Shown: positions 8,170 to 17,537 of the stretch, piece by piece
How positions within the stretch are numbered: the stretch's first letter is position 1
Layout of the letters: the number at the start of each line of letters is the position of its first letter
Origin: Chitinophagales bacterium
Lineage (GTDB): Bacteria; Bacteroidota; Bacteroidia; Chitinophagales; JADIYW01
Assembly (NCBI GenBank): GCA_023957235.1
Contig: JAMLHI010000004.1
Coordinates: 139,422 to 203,421 of the forward strand
Reading direction: 5' to 3'
DNA: 64,000 nt
The notes under the pieces: generated by a model
The model's input: the letters and a program-made list of their open reading frames with translations, nothing else
Database searches by the model: none
What the model was told of the DNA's origin: nothing
Position numbers and translations under genes: made by a program

Positions 8170-9954
8170 TTATTTTAAAACAACTTTTGACACATAATTA
8201 TTGTGGCGACTATCCTGAATATATAGTATATAAGTACCTCTTGATAAGCTCTTTATGCTGATTCTTTCATATTGAGATGAAATGCTTTTCTGTAATACTT
8301 GTTGACCAGTTACATCAATGACAGAAATCTGAAGTGGATATGTCAGATTTTGATTTTCTGCTAAAAATATAAAATCGTTTGTCGGGTTAGGATAGACCTG
8401 TATGCTGTTGAAAGATTGGATGTTTAATATAGTGGTAGGTACAGAACCGCCTCTTTTGCATATAGTATAAGTTCCTGATTCATATCTTGTTTTTGCTGGA
8501 TTAATTCCAGTGTTGATAATATTAGGCAAACCAATAGTCGGCAAATGATTTGTCTGGTAAATATCAGATTTTTCATCTAAGTAATAAGTAATATCATTGA
8601 GCTCATTAGTACCAGATGGTTTTATACTTCCTCTAATATTATCGGCATATTGAAAATGATTCGTGCCTGAAATAGTGTATAAGCCTTTCAAAAAATCATT
8701 GTTAGTCACTTCGTTGCCTACAAAATTTTGTCCATCTGATGCTGGATTGCTATTCATAAAGATTCCATACAATTCTGCTCTATTTCTAAATAGGGTATTG
8801 TAAGGGCCATTTTTTCCATGGGTATCATCAATTACAATATTTTGGACAATATTCCCTTCAAAAAGATTGGCATAAACATAGTTTCCGTGTAAAACGATAT
8901 CACCAGCTGCATCTTTTGGTGATAAAATAGTGCCTGTCCAAAAGGCTTCTCTAGAGTAATTATACCCAAATACATTGGCATTTGCACCAGCTTGTAAAAG
9001 CATAGAATGTCTTAAATGCTTAAATATGTTGCTTTCTATCTTACATTCATTCGTAGTTATCTGACAGACCACACCATAACCTTGTCCGTCGCCACCATAA
9101 GCTTGTGCATCTTGAAAATAGGAATCACTTACTGTTACATTTGTGCATCTTTCCAAACAAATATGTGAATAATTACAATCATAGCTTGAAACCCCTTTTA
9201 TCCATGATTGAGCTACATTAATAAAATTGATATTCTTGATTTGGACTGTCCCTGCCTTCACTTTGTTGACGATAGAAATACATTCTATCCCTATATTTTC
9301 AAGCATTTTTAATTTTGAGATGAAAGGTGACTTATTGAGCGGATAATCTAATCTCAAGGGACGATTCAAGGTCAACTGTTTATCATTGATAGCTGAAATT
9401 TTTACAATTTGACCAACAGTTTGTTTTGCCCAATCAGAAACGACAAGTTCTGAATCATCCATTTTCAATTGAATATAATCTCCTACTGAAAATTTGCTCA
9501 CATCTTCAACTTCAATTTTGTCAACACCTTTATTTGCAGGAGAAATTAAAGCTGCCTGAATTGATGTATTGGTGCCAGAGGCTTTGATACAATCTCTATT
9601 GTTGACCGTCATATCAAAAGTAAATTTTGTGCTATCTGAGCCAGCACCCCTAATGATAAGATTTGAGCGCAAAACCATTATTTTATTAAATAGATATTCT
9701 CCAGCAGGAAAATTAATGACAGCAGGTGCTCCATTTAATGAAGCTAAAGCCGCGTTGAATGCATTATCATTGGGCACACCTCCGCTATTATCAGCTCCAA
9801 AATCCATGATATTGATGACTCTTTCAAAATCAGGAATTTCCCCATGATAGCCAGCTAATGACCAATTAACAGTTCTTTCTTCTGGGAGGATGCCGGCATT
9901 TAAATTAAATAATGGCAAAAATGTGATTAGAAAAATAAAGATGTAGCGTGTCAT
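8170..9954 (-). CDS. T9SS-exported right-handed beta-helix protein (pectate-lyase-like)
   Basis: The 594-residue protein (start chosen at MTRYIFIF, 9954) has a Sec signal peptide ending LFNLNAG, then the opening motif INIMDFGADNSGGVPNDNA typical of pectate-lyase-3/beta-helix proteins. A long body follows whose repeating hydrophobic-Asn turns (for example NVTVSDSYFQDAQAYG, CKIESNIFKHLRH) suit a right-handed beta-helix. The last 75 residues begin QVYPNPTNDFIFL and end GTYILYIQDSRHNNYVSKVVL, a type A T9SS sorting domain. It is therefore probably exported through T9SS and either released or anchored to the surface. The polysaccharide substrate is unknown and no lyase catalytic residues could be assigned. 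Confidence 0.85.
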   Translation of the reverse strand: MTRYIFIFLITFLPLFNLNAGILPEERTVNWSLAGYHGEIPDFERVINIMDFGADNSGGVPNDNAFNAALASLNGAPAVINFPAGEYLFNKIMVLRSNLIIRGAGSDSTKFTFDMTVNNRDCIKASGTNTSIQAALISPANKGVDKIEVEDVSKFSVGDYIQLKMDDSELVVSDWAKQTVGQIVKISAINDKQLTLNRPLRLDYPLNKSPFISKLKMLENIGIECISIVNKVKAGTVQIKNINFINVAQSWIKGVSSYDCNYSHICLERCTNVTVSDSYFQDAQAYGGDGQGYGVVCQITTNECKIESNIFKHLRHSMLLQAGANANVFGYNYSREAFWTGTILSPKDAAGDIVLHGNYVYANLFEGNIVQNIVIDDTHGKNGPYNTLFRNRAELYGIFMNSNPASDGQNFVGNEVTNNDFLKGLYTISGTNHFQYADNIRGSIKPSGTNELNDITYYLDEKSDIYQTNHLPTIGLPNIINTGINPAKTRYESGTYTICKRGGSVPTTILNIQSFNSIQVYPNPTNDFIFLAENQNLTYPLQISVIDVTGQQVLQKSISSQYERISIKSLSRGTYILYIQDSRHNNYVSKVVLK

Positions 9955-10200
9955 ACCTTCAAAATTATAATTAAAGTACAAAAATTCATCAATAAAGTGG
10001 AATATTCATTGGATGATATAAGGTAGGTTTTATGAATCTATTCAAATTGGAACTGAGTGTAGTCAGTATTCTAGCATAATTTATTTTTAACAGAATAGGA
10101 CAAGCATTTCAGAGAAACTTGTTATTAAATAATATTTACTCTTCTCAATTCACTCATGTTTTGAAAAACTATTTAGGATAAATATTTGTAGATGAAGGCT

Positions 10201-10208
10201 TATCTTTG
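10201..10208 (+). promoter_or_regulatory. -7 promoter box TATCTTTG of the ABC-F gene
   Basis: TATCTTTG is an exact match to the Bacteroidota -7 consensus TAnnTTTG and ends 7 bp before the ATG at 10216. Transcription would start almost at the start codon, giving a leaderless or nearly leaderless mRNA. The box lies downstream of an alternative ATG at 10192, which argues against that upstream start. Confidence 0.6.
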
Positions 10209-10215
10209 CGTTCAA

Positions 10216-12069
10216 ATGAATTTTCTTTCAGTCAATCAATTAAGTAAGTTCTATGGTGATAGGTTGCTTTTTGAAGATCTGACATTCTTTATTGAAAAAG
10301 GTCAGAAAGTAGCACTTATAGCTAGAAATGGTAGTGGCAAATCTACGTTATTAAAGATTATTCAAGGTCTTGAACCCCCCGAATCTGGTGAAGTGAAATG
10401 GTTTAAGGATTTACAAGTTGGATTTCTAGTTCAAGAACCACAGTTGGATGATCAAATGAGTGTCTATGAAGCTATAATGAATGCTGACCATCCCTTGTTA
10501 AGGACAAGTCTGGCTTATGAACAAGCACTAGAAGGAAATGGAGATTTGTCAGAAGCGATTGAAAATATGGATAGGCTTCAAGCGTGGGATTATGAAGTGA
10601 AAGTCAAACAAATATTGTCTCGCTTTAAGATTCATCATCTAGAACAAAAGGTGGGTTCGCTTTCAGGTGGACAAAAGAAAAGGTTGGCATTATCTATTTT
10701 ATTGTTGACCGAACCAGAGTTTTTGATTTTGGATGAGCCTACCAATCATTTGGATATGGATATGATAGAATGGCTAGAAAGTTATCTGAGTGCCGGACAA
10801 ATGACCTTGTTGATGGTGACACATGACAGATATTTTTTAGAGAATATTTGCAATGAAATCTTTGAATTAGAAGATGGAAAACTCTATCGCCATAAAGGGA
10901 ATTATAGTAAGTTTCTAGAAAATAAAATCGCAAGAGAAGATAATATAAAGTCTAGTGCTGCGAAAGCCAAAAATACAATGCGTAAGGAGTTGGAATGGCT
11001 GAGACGGCAACCCAAAGCCCGAACGACTAAATCCAAAGCAAGGATTGATGCATTTGACGATATAAAAGAAAAAGCATCTCAGAAAGTGAGAGATAGTCAG
11101 GTACAACTGGAGATTAATATGAATCGTCTAGGAGGAAAGATTTTGGAACTGCATAATATTAGTAAATCTTATGGCAATCAATTATTGATAGACAAGTTTT
11201 CTTACAAATTTTCTAAAGGGGATAGGATAGGAATTGTAGGAAATAATGGAGTAGGAAAATCTACTTTTTTGAATATCATTATGGGAAGTGATACTTATGA
11301 CAGCGGAAATTTAATTCATGGTGAAACTGTTGTTTGGGGCTATTATCATCAGCAAGGATTGCAACTCAAATCTGACAAAAGAGTGATTGATGTCATCAAA
11401 GATATTGCAGAGGTGATATCAGTAGGTAAAAGTTCACTTTCTGCTGCTCAGTTGCTTGAAAGATTTTTGTTTGATTTTGGTCAGCAATATCAGTTTGTGT
11501 CAACACTCAGTGGAGGAGAAAAAAGGAGATTGTATCTTTTAACTGTATTGATGCTAAATCCTAATTTTCTTATTCTTGATGAGCCAACTAATGATTTGGA
11601 TATTCTGACTTTACAGATTTTGGAAGAATTTCTTATGGAGTTTCAAGGCTGTCTTTTGTTGGTGAGTCACGATAGATATTTTCTTGACAAATTGACAGAC
11701 CACTTATTTGTATTTGAAGGTGATGGGAAAATTAAAGATTTCAATGGCAACTTTAAAGAATATAGACAATACATTAAAGAAAAAGAGAAATCTGTAGAAA
11801 TACAGAAGATGGATAGCAAACCTGAAACTAACAAAGTTAAAATTGAAACCAAGCGCCGTTTGACATATAAAGAAAAACAGGAGTTGGATAGTCTGGAAGC
11901 TGAAATTGAACAATTAGACTTAGAACAACAAGAATTGACAAAAAAAATATCTCAAAGCGAAATATCTCATGATTTATTAACAGAATTAGCATTAAAAATT
12001 GAGCAGGTTTTATCTAAAAAAGATGAGAAAGAGTTGAGATGGCTAGAGTTGAGTGAGTATGCAGTATGA
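10216..12069 (+). CDS. ABC-F family ATPase (Uup-like)
   Basis: The 617-residue protein (start MNFLSVNQLSKFYGD at 10216) carries two ABC ATPase cassettes in one chain and no membrane domain, as in ribosome-associated ABC-F factors. Cassette 1 has ARNGSGKSTLL, LSGGQKKRLAL and FLILDEPTNHLDM; cassette 2 has GNNGVGKSTFL, LSGGEKRRLYL and LILDEPTNDLDI. The linker between them contains WLRRQPKARTTKSKARI. A C-terminal coiled coil (RRLTYKEKQELDSLEAEIEQ) resembles the DNA/RNA-binding tail of Uup. It probably acts on translating ribosomes; whether it is Uup itself or another ABC-F is uncertain. Confidence 0.92.
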   Translation: MNFLSVNQLSKFYGDRLLFEDLTFFIEKGQKVALIARNGSGKSTLLKIIQGLEPPESGEVKWFKDLQVGFLVQEPQLDDQMSVYEAIMNADHPLLRTSLAYEQALEGNGDLSEAIENMDRLQAWDYEVKVKQILSRFKIHHLEQKVGSLSGGQKKRLALSILLLTEPEFLILDEPTNHLDMDMIEWLESYLSAGQMTLLMVTHDRYFLENICNEIFELEDGKLYRHKGNYSKFLENKIAREDNIKSSAAKAKNTMRKELEWLRRQPKARTTKSKARIDAFDDIKEKASQKVRDSQVQLEINMNRLGGKILELHNISKSYGNQLLIDKFSYKFSKGDRIGIVGNNGVGKSTFLNIIMGSDTYDSGNLIHGETVVWGYYHQQGLQLKSDKRVIDVIKDIAEVISVGKSSLSAAQLLERFLFDFGQQYQFVSTLSGGEKRRLYLLTVLMLNPNFLILDEPTNDLDILTLQILEEFLMEFQGCLLLVSHDRYFLDKLTDHLFVFEGDGKIKDFNGNFKEYRQYIKEKEKSVEIQKMDSKPETNKVKIETKRRLTYKEKQELDSLEAEIEQLDLEQQELTKKISQSEISHDLLTELALKIEQVLSKKDEKELRWLELSEYAV

Positions 12070-12172
12070 TATATGTTATTGATAATAAAAGTAATAGATA
12101 TACTTAATCAAACAATAATAATATTTTTTTTAAAAGTAAACATATAAGGGTACATACAATATATTTTTATTA

Positions 12173-12180
12173 TACCTTTA
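12173..12180 (+). promoter_or_regulatory. Candidate -7 box TACCTTTA before the RRM gene
   Basis: TACCTTTA matches seven of eight positions of TAnnTTTG and lies 45 bp before the ATG of the RNA-binding protein gene. No convincing -33 box was seen at the usual distance, so this is tentative. Confidence 0.35.
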
Positions 12181-12225
12181 CAATCATTATTCAGTAAAAA
12201 AACTATTTATTAATTAATAACAAAG

Positions 12226-12807
12226 ATGAATATTTACATTGCTAACCTTCCCAACAATGCAAGTGAACAAGATATTAGGGAATTATTCGCGCGTTTCGGT
12301 AGAGTCCAGTCAGTAAAAATAATTTTAGACAAAGAAACGCAAAAAAGCAGGAATTTTGGTTTTGTCATCATGAACAATGAACAAGAGGCCAATCTTGCCA
12401 TTTCAGGGCTAAATGGTTTTAATCTTTCAGGCAAATCACTAGCAGTTAGTGAAGCAAAGCCCAAAGATTCTTCAGTGAGAGGAAACTCAATGTCAAGAGA
12501 ATTTACAAATAGAAATCCTCAAGGAGCTAATAGAAATTCAGATAGACCTCAAGCCAATGGGTTTAAGCCTAATAATGGTTCTTCATCTTATACTCCAAGA
12601 CCTGCAAATATTGATTTTACTAGTCCATCTGACCTTTTGGATAGTAATAAGAGTAAAAGAGATAAAGAAGTAAAGAAAGATAAGCCTGAAAAGAATCATT
12701 TTGATACCGAGAAGAGAATCAAAAAGGAAGTGAAGTCTTCAAAGAAGTATAATCGATTAGATGATGACGACGATGATACTTTTGGATATAAAATTGGTAA
12801 ATATTAG
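12226..12807 (+). CDS. RRM-domain RNA-binding protein
   Basis: The 193-residue protein has one RNA recognition motif at residues 1-80. RNP2 is seen as IYIANLP and RNP1 as RNFGFVIM, with the aromatic positions needed to stack on RNA. The remaining 110 residues are low in complexity, rich in Asn, Ser, Arg and Lys and ending in an acidic cluster (LDDDDDDTFGY); this tail is probably disordered. Such single-RRM proteins are common in Bacteroidota and have been linked to post-transcriptional roles. It stands alone, followed by a strong terminator. Confidence 0.92.
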   Translation: MNIYIANLPNNASEQDIRELFARFGRVQSVKIILDKETQKSRNFGFVIMNNEQEANLAISGLNGFNLSGKSLAVSEAKPKDSSVRGNSMSREFTNRNPQGANRNSDRPQANGFKPNNGSSSYTPRPANIDFTSPSDLLDSNKSKRDKEVKKDKPEKNHFDTEKRIKKEVKSSKKYNRLDDDDDDTFGYKIGKY

Positions 12808-12812
12808 TAGAT

Positions 12813-12842
12813 AAAAAGGCAACTCATTGGGTTGCCTTTTTT
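12813..12842 (+). terminator. Rho-independent terminator after the RRM gene
   Basis: AAAAAGGCAAC (12813-12823) pairs perfectly with GTTGCCTTTTT after a 7-nt loop, and the right arm runs into a T tract. The A/T flanks make it potentially bidirectional. Confidence 0.9.
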
Positions 12843-13010
12843 ATTATATCTTCACCCTTTACAATAAGGTATTTGATGAATTCACAAATAGAGCGAAGAA
12901 TAATGGAGTTGGTTTTCATCTGATTGCTAATCGTTTTTCTGATGTATATATATGTTATTTTTGAGGATCATTAGGTTTTCTAAAAAAGAATTTATTTTTT
13001 CTTTAAAATA

Positions 13011-13041
13011 CTTGCAGGTTAAAATAAAATGGCTACTTTTG
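13011..13041 (+). promoter_or_regulatory. Promoter of tRNA-Phe (CTTG, 19 nt, TACTTTTG)
   Basis: CTTG at 13011-13014 and TACTTTTG at 13034-13041 match the Bacteroidota -33 (TTTG, 3 of 4) and -7 (TAnnTTTG, exact) boxes with a 19-nt spacer. The expected start site is about 30 bp before the mature tRNA 5' end. Confidence 0.75.
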
Positions 13042-13077
13042 CAACGCATTTGACGGAAACGAATAAGCAAATCCTAT

Positions 13078-13150
13078 GGTGCGGTAGCTCAGTCGGTAGA
13101 GCAATGGACTGAAAATCCATGTGTCGGCGGTTCGATCCCGCCCCACACCA
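13078..13150 (+). tRNA. tRNA-Phe (GAA)
   Basis: The cloverleaf has D stem GCTC/GAGC, anticodon stem ATGGA/TCCAT with loop CTGAAAA (anticodon GAA) and T arm GGCGG/CCGCC. The acceptor arms GGTGCGG and CCACACC pair except at 5:68, where C faces A. CCA is not encoded. A strong terminator follows. Confidence 0.95.
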
Positions 13151-13152
13151 CG

Positions 13153-13180
13153 AAAAAGCCCTGAATTATCAGGGCTTTTT
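13153..13180 (+). terminator. Terminator after tRNA-Phe, also usable by the convergent gene
   Basis: AAAAAGCCCTGA pairs with TCAGGGCTTTTT around an ATTA loop. A and T tracts on both sides suit termination from both the tRNA and the minus-strand gene ending at 13199. Confidence 0.9.
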
Positions 13181-13198
13181 CAATTTAGATATTTTTGA

Positions 13199-14569
13199 TT
13201 AGATTTTTTCTGTTCTTCTCTTTCCTCCAATGGCAAGTGATAAATATATATTGACATTGGAATAATTATTCTTGATGATGGATGAGATGATATTGGATGA
13301 ACCTACAGAAAACTGCTTAAACCTGAATCCTACTCCGCTAGAAATATTGTCTATTTGATCCCAAGCCAATGGGGCATAAATCCCTATACTTTTAAATTCC
13401 ACTCTTGGTATTAAATTGAATCTTGTTGGAAGATAAGCCAATCCAACTTTCTTCTTAAAATCATAAGGATTGACTTGTATGCCTCCATAAATATAAAACT
13501 TGGGTAAGGCCCTGACATCTATATAAAAATGCATTACTGAGGGTAAAGTGATTTTCTTGTCGCCAGCAGTAGAGGTACGTGTACCTAAAGAGTCAAAGAT
13601 TTCAGTAAAAGATTTAATGTCGCCATTTTCATCAATTAGGTTTTCAGCAGGGATTTCTTTTTCATTTCCTATAAAATGAAAACTAGAATTACCTAAAGTT
13701 TGCTTTAATTGACCAAAATCATTTAGTGCTACTCCAATTTTTATTAAATATTTCCCGGAGAGTTTGGTAGGTTTAAATGCATATTCAACACCTGCATCTA
13801 TTGCCCAGCCATCAGGCTTCCAATTGTGTTTGAATTTTTTGTCTTGCAAATCATTGGAAACTTCTATGTCAAATTCAGATTGATGTGCATTAACAGAAGA
13901 ATCTATTATACTAGAATATTTGTCAAAAGTGATATTTTTGACATCTAAAGTAGAGTAGAATATCTTATCTAAGACTTTAATATTTGCGCCCACACTCAAT
14001 TCATGAGCCTTCCCATCTATTAATTTTCGGGCAAAAGCAAGGCTGTATTCTCCATAAGCATTTACTGCTGCTGTTGCTTTTTCATTGGTGAAATTTGGAA
14101 TGTAGTTGAGGATATCATTATAGTGATGAAATAAGGAATATGCTAATTCTTCATTGATACCATTGATACTAGATACCTCTCTTATTCTCGTTCCGACAGC
14201 AATGGAATTTTTCCCAAAATTGACCATAAATCCTGGCCCTCTTATATCTGAATTAATAGAAATGTTTTTATCCTTTCCATTCATATTGATATCAAAAAAC
14301 TGATAGGGGTCAAAATCTTTGAAAATTCCTTTATAGGTAGATAGTTTTATTAAATCATTTCCAACAGTAACATCTGCACTTAATATATTGACTTGCCATC
14401 TCAATTCACTATTGGGTAAGGATGCAGGATTGAAATAGGTTGCTTTTAGTGGGTCATATTGTGATAAATGTGGGCCAATAAATGATTGTCCATGTGCTAA
14501 AAAGGTAAAATTTATTATCAGTAAGAGGAGTGAAAACTTTTGGATAGTAAGGAGTTGCTTAGTAAACAT
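13199..14569 (-). CDS. DUF5723-like outer-membrane beta-barrel protein
   Basis: The 456-residue protein has a Sec signal peptide (FSLLLLIINFTFLAHGQ) and then begins SFIGPHLSQYDPLKATYFNPASLPNS, which resembles the start of PorV/FadL-like and DUF5723 proteins where the motif NPA follows the signal. The body alternates polar and hydrophobic residues, as in beta-strands of an outer-membrane barrel, and ends with NVNIYLSLAIGG. It is probably in the outer membrane; its cargo or role is unknown. The gene stands alone between two terminator-like hairpins. Confidence 0.7.
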   Translation of the reverse strand: MFTKQLLTIQKFSLLLLIINFTFLAHGQSFIGPHLSQYDPLKATYFNPASLPNSELRWQVNILSADVTVGNDLIKLSTYKGIFKDFDPYQFFDINMNGKDKNISINSDIRGPGFMVNFGKNSIAVGTRIREVSSINGINEELAYSLFHHYNDILNYIPNFTNEKATAAVNAYGEYSLAFARKLIDGKAHELSVGANIKVLDKIFYSTLDVKNITFDKYSSIIDSSVNAHQSEFDIEVSNDLQDKKFKHNWKPDGWAIDAGVEYAFKPTKLSGKYLIKIGVALNDFGQLKQTLGNSSFHFIGNEKEIPAENLIDENGDIKSFTEIFDSLGTRTSTAGDKKITLPSVMHFYIDVRALPKFYIYGGIQVNPYDFKKKVGLAYLPTRFNLIPRVEFKSIGIYAPLAWDQIDNISSGVGFRFKQFSVGSSNIISSIIKNNYSNVNIYLSLAIGGKRRTEKI

Positions 14570-14668
14570 ATTTTATATTTTATAGTGGTGAATATGAAAT
14601 TAATTAAAATGTATGAAGAAGTTTTAAAAATATTAAATAATCTAATTGTATTATATTTTAAAATGTTC

Positions 14669-14687
14669 AAAGGGATAATGTCCCTTT
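14669..14687. terminator. Hairpin in the 14570-14783 gap
   Basis: AAAGGGA pairs with TCCCTTT around TAATG. There is no strong T run, so it may be a terminator for the dgt gene, which ends upstream of it on the minus strand reading rightwards, or an untested regulatory hairpin. A second inverted repeat, CTCAATTTG (14693-14701) and CAAATTGAG (14725-14733), lies nearby. Confidence 0.3.
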
Positions 14688-14783
14688 ACAATCTCAATTT
14701 GTAATGTTTAATATCTGTCAGAATCAAATTGAGGCCTGATGAAGCAATTTAGGAGAATACAGTAGGACTTGCTGAAAACGATT

Positions 14784-16148
14784 TTAAATACTCATTCCAA
14801 TTTCTGCTCCTTTGATTTTTTTAAATAAATCTACTGCATAGTTGTCGGTCATTCCAGAGATGAAATCAATTACACCTAGTACTTTTTGATAGATACCTTC
14901 ATTCTCATACAAAAATTGAGAAGGTATTAATTTGATAGCTTTGCTTTCACATTGATCTCGTTCTTCTTTGTTGAGGATGATAGGAAAAATGAAGTGGGAA
15001 AGTAGTTCATAGATGACATTATATCCTGCGTTTTCTATTTCTACTACAGAACGATGATTATAAATATTTTCAATTGAAAAAGTCTCAATTTCTTTCATGG
15101 GAGAATGTTGTTCACTAATAATATCCATCAATGCCTTTTCATGTTTCCCTGCAAAGATATCTGATTGATAATCAATGAATATTTCAGCACTTTTAGAACT
15201 TAAATAGTGAATGATTTTGGCTCTTAAATAGGAAATTCTGTCATTTTTATTACTGATACTTTTTATTTGAGCTTGAGTTTTGTCAATGGCTGTCGGCTCA
15301 AGTGAAGCGGTAAGATTCATGAGTACATTCAGGCAATCATGATGAGCTATAATGCCTAATCGGTGTGCGTCTTCAAGGTCAATAATATTATAACAAATGT
15401 CATCAGCAGCTTCTACAAGCCATACAAACGGATGTCTTAGATATATCAAAGGATTTTCTGATTGGAGTGGCATATAGGAAGAGTCGGCTATATCAGAAAA
15501 TATATTTTTTTCTGCTTGAAAAAATCCAAACTTCTTGCGATGAAGTATTTTTGAATCTTTTGCTATTGATTCGCAAGGGTATTTGGCAATGGAAGCCATA
15601 GTAGAATAAGTAAGTAGTAAACCACCACTAGATTTACCCTTTTGTTGATGGGTGAGCACTCTAATGGCATTGGCATTCCCCTCGAAGTGTATCAAATCGC
15701 TCCATTCTTTTTCTGTAAAATAATTGGACAATCTTGAAGAATTTTTTTTAAAAAATCTAGCTATGGCATCTTCTCCTGAGTGGCCAAATGCTGGATTTCC
15801 AATATCATGACATAGACAAGCGGCCGCAATAACACTATTTAGGCTATATTTATAAAATTCATAACTATCTTCTGTCAGTATTTTTTTTTGACTTTGTATG
15901 ATATAGTCTCCAATAGCAGTTCCTAATGAGCGCCCAACTGACGAAACCTCCAATGAATGTGTCAGTCTATTATGGACAAATACTGTTCCTGGAAGCGGAA
16001 AAACTTGAGTCTTGTTTTGTAGTCGCCTGAATGCTGAAGAAAAGATGATACGGTCATAATCTCTTTGAAATTCATTCCTCGCAGTTGTTCCTAGTTGTGG
16101 CGTATATTGTATGGAACGTTTGCTTGTATATATCTTATTAATATCCAT
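14784..16148 (-). CDS. dgt: Deoxyguanosinetriphosphate triphosphohydrolase (dGTPase)
   Basis: This HD-domain enzyme hydrolyses dGTP (or other dNTPs) to the nucleoside and tripolyphosphate and so helps to set nucleotide pools. The 454-residue form starting at MDINKIYTSKRSIQYTPQLG (16148) begins like family members. The longer frame opening at 16295 adds 49 residues without resemblance. Seen motifs are RNEFQRDYDRIIFSSAFRRL, QVFPLPGTVFVHNRLTHSLE with its metal-binding His, and the HD pair in LCHDIGNPAFGHSGEDAI. It is divergent from the flavoprotein gene. Confidence 0.92.
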   Translation of the reverse strand: MDINKIYTSKRSIQYTPQLGTTARNEFQRDYDRIIFSSAFRRLQNKTQVFPLPGTVFVHNRLTHSLEVSSVGRSLGTAIGDYIIQSQKKILTEDSYEFYKYSLNSVIAAACLCHDIGNPAFGHSGEDAIARFFKKNSSRLSNYFTEKEWSDLIHFEGNANAIRVLTHQQKGKSSGGLLLTYSTMASIAKYPCESIAKDSKILHRKKFGFFQAEKNIFSDIADSSYMPLQSENPLIYLRHPFVWLVEAADDICYNIIDLEDAHRLGIIAHHDCLNVLMNLTASLEPTAIDKTQAQIKSISNKNDRISYLRAKIIHYLSSKSAEIFIDYQSDIFAGKHEKALMDIISEQHSPMKEIETFSIENIYNHRSVVEIENAGYNVIYELLSHFIFPIILNKEERDQCESKAIKLIPSQFLYENEGIYQKVLGVIDFISGMTDNYAVDLFKKIKGAEIGMSI

Positions 16149-16282
16149 TCCTGCTTTCTTGAATTCAAAGTAAAGAAGTTTTGTCGGATAACTCAATATT
16201 TTAAAATGACTTAATAAATATCTTTTAGACTTTTCTATGAGACACTCTTGAAAAGTATCAAATAAAGAAGTAAAATCCTTGC

Positions 16283-16290
16283 TACATTTG
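16283..16290 (+). promoter_or_regulatory. -7 box TACATTTG just before the flavoprotein start
   Basis: TACATTTG is an exact TAnnTTTG match that ends 4 bp before the ATG at 16295, so the mRNA would be leaderless. No good -33 box was seen at 19-21 nt upstream. Confidence 0.45.
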
Positions 16291-16294
16291 TGCA

Positions 16295-17527
16295 ATGAAT
16301 GAAGTTAAGAAACCTACTATCTGTATTATTGGAGGAGGAGCGGCCGGTTTCTTTGGTGCTATCACTTGCGCAGAAAATATTAAAGAGGCTCAAATAATCA
16401 TTATTGAGCAGAATCAGACTGTCTTGAATAAAGTTAAAATTTCTGGAGGAGGAAGATGCAATGTGACTCATGCTTGTTTTGACCCCAAGGAATTGGTGAT
16501 GTATTATCCTAGAGGACACAAGGAACTTTTAGGGCCTTTTTTTAAATTTCAACCGAAAGATATCTTTGACTGGTTTGACTTGAGAGGAGTGGAGTTGAAA
16601 ATAGAAAAAGATAATCGCGTTTTTCCTATCTCTGATAAATCTACGACTATCATTGATTGTCTAATTGAAAATGCCAAAGCGTGTCAAATTCAAATATGGA
16701 ATCAAACCAAGATTACTGATTTGTTTCAAAACTCTAATAATCAATGGAATTTACGCACAGGAAGTGGCCGCAATATTGTCGCAGATGCAGTATTGGTTGC
16801 TACTGGTAGCTGCCCCTTTATTTGGGATGTTTTAGGTAAATTTCATGAGATTGTTGAACCAGTACCTTCTCTCTTTACCTTTAATATTCAGCATGCTATT
16901 TTAAGCGATTTACAAGGTATTTCAATGGCTAATATTGAAATAAATTTGGATGGTCATAAGATTCAGACTGAGGGGCCGTTATTAATTACTCATTGGGGCT
17001 TGAGCGGACCAGCAGTTTTGAAAATGTCAGCATGGGGAGCCAGATTATTTCATGCTATGAATTATCGTTTTACGATTCATATCAATTGGACAGGGATGAA
17101 ATCAAATGAAGTAGAAAGAATCTTACTCAAACAGAAATTTGAACAACCTAAGAAGCAATTGATAAATTTGCCAATGTTCGAAATACCATTTAGATTGTGG
17201 AAAAATCTACTCAGTTATATTAAAATTGACACTTCAATAACATGGTCACAAATAGATGATTTTCAGTTACAAAGGTTGAAAATGATTTTGACTAAATGTA
17301 CTTTTAAAGTCAATGGCAAAAGTACCTTTAAAGAAGAATTTGTTACTGCTGGAGGTATTGTGTTAGAAGAAGTTGATTTTCGGACAATGGCCAGTAAGAA
17401 AGTAAAAAATTTATATTTTGCAGGGGAAGTTTTGGATATAGATGCTTTGACTGGTGGTTTTAATTTTCAAGCTGCTTGGACAACCGCTTATCTCGCTGGC
17501 ACAGCAATTGCAAAGGAGTTTTCATAA
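16295..17527 (+). CDS. HI0933/YhiN-family FAD-dependent oxidoreductase
   Basis: The 410-residue flavoprotein has the N-terminal dinucleotide-binding fold ICIIGGGAAGFFGA, the family motif VKISGGGRCNVTHA, GPLLITHWGLSGPAVLKMS in the middle, and the C-terminal FAD closure LYFAGEVLDIDALTGGFNFQ. These motifs and the length match the HI0933-like (aminoacetone oxidase-like) family, whose physiological substrate is mostly unknown. It is followed 10 bp later by a small secreted-protein gene and may be co-transcribed with it. Confidence 0.9.
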   Translation: MNEVKKPTICIIGGGAAGFFGAITCAENIKEAQIIIIEQNQTVLNKVKISGGGRCNVTHACFDPKELVMYYPRGHKELLGPFFKFQPKDIFDWFDLRGVELKIEKDNRVFPISDKSTTIIDCLIENAKACQIQIWNQTKITDLFQNSNNQWNLRTGSGRNIVADAVLVATGSCPFIWDVLGKFHEIVEPVPSLFTFNIQHAILSDLQGISMANIEINLDGHKIQTEGPLLITHWGLSGPAVLKMSAWGARLFHAMNYRFTIHINWTGMKSNEVERILLKQKFEQPKKQLINLPMFEIPFRLWKNLLSYIKIDTSITWSQIDDFQLQRLKMILTKCTFKVNGKSTFKEEFVTAGGIVLEEVDFRTMASKKVKNLYFAGEVLDIDALTGGFNFQAAWTTAYLAGTAIAKEFS

Positions 17528-17537
17528 ATCAAATATT

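Noticed and set aside
8121..8197. AAAGGAGG followed by an ATG and a 20-codon frame in the gap after tamL
   Set aside because: It overlaps the T9SS gene tail and a small hairpin (CAGAAA/TTTCTG). Bacteroidota rarely rely on Shine-Dalgarno sites, and nothing supports a real peptide.
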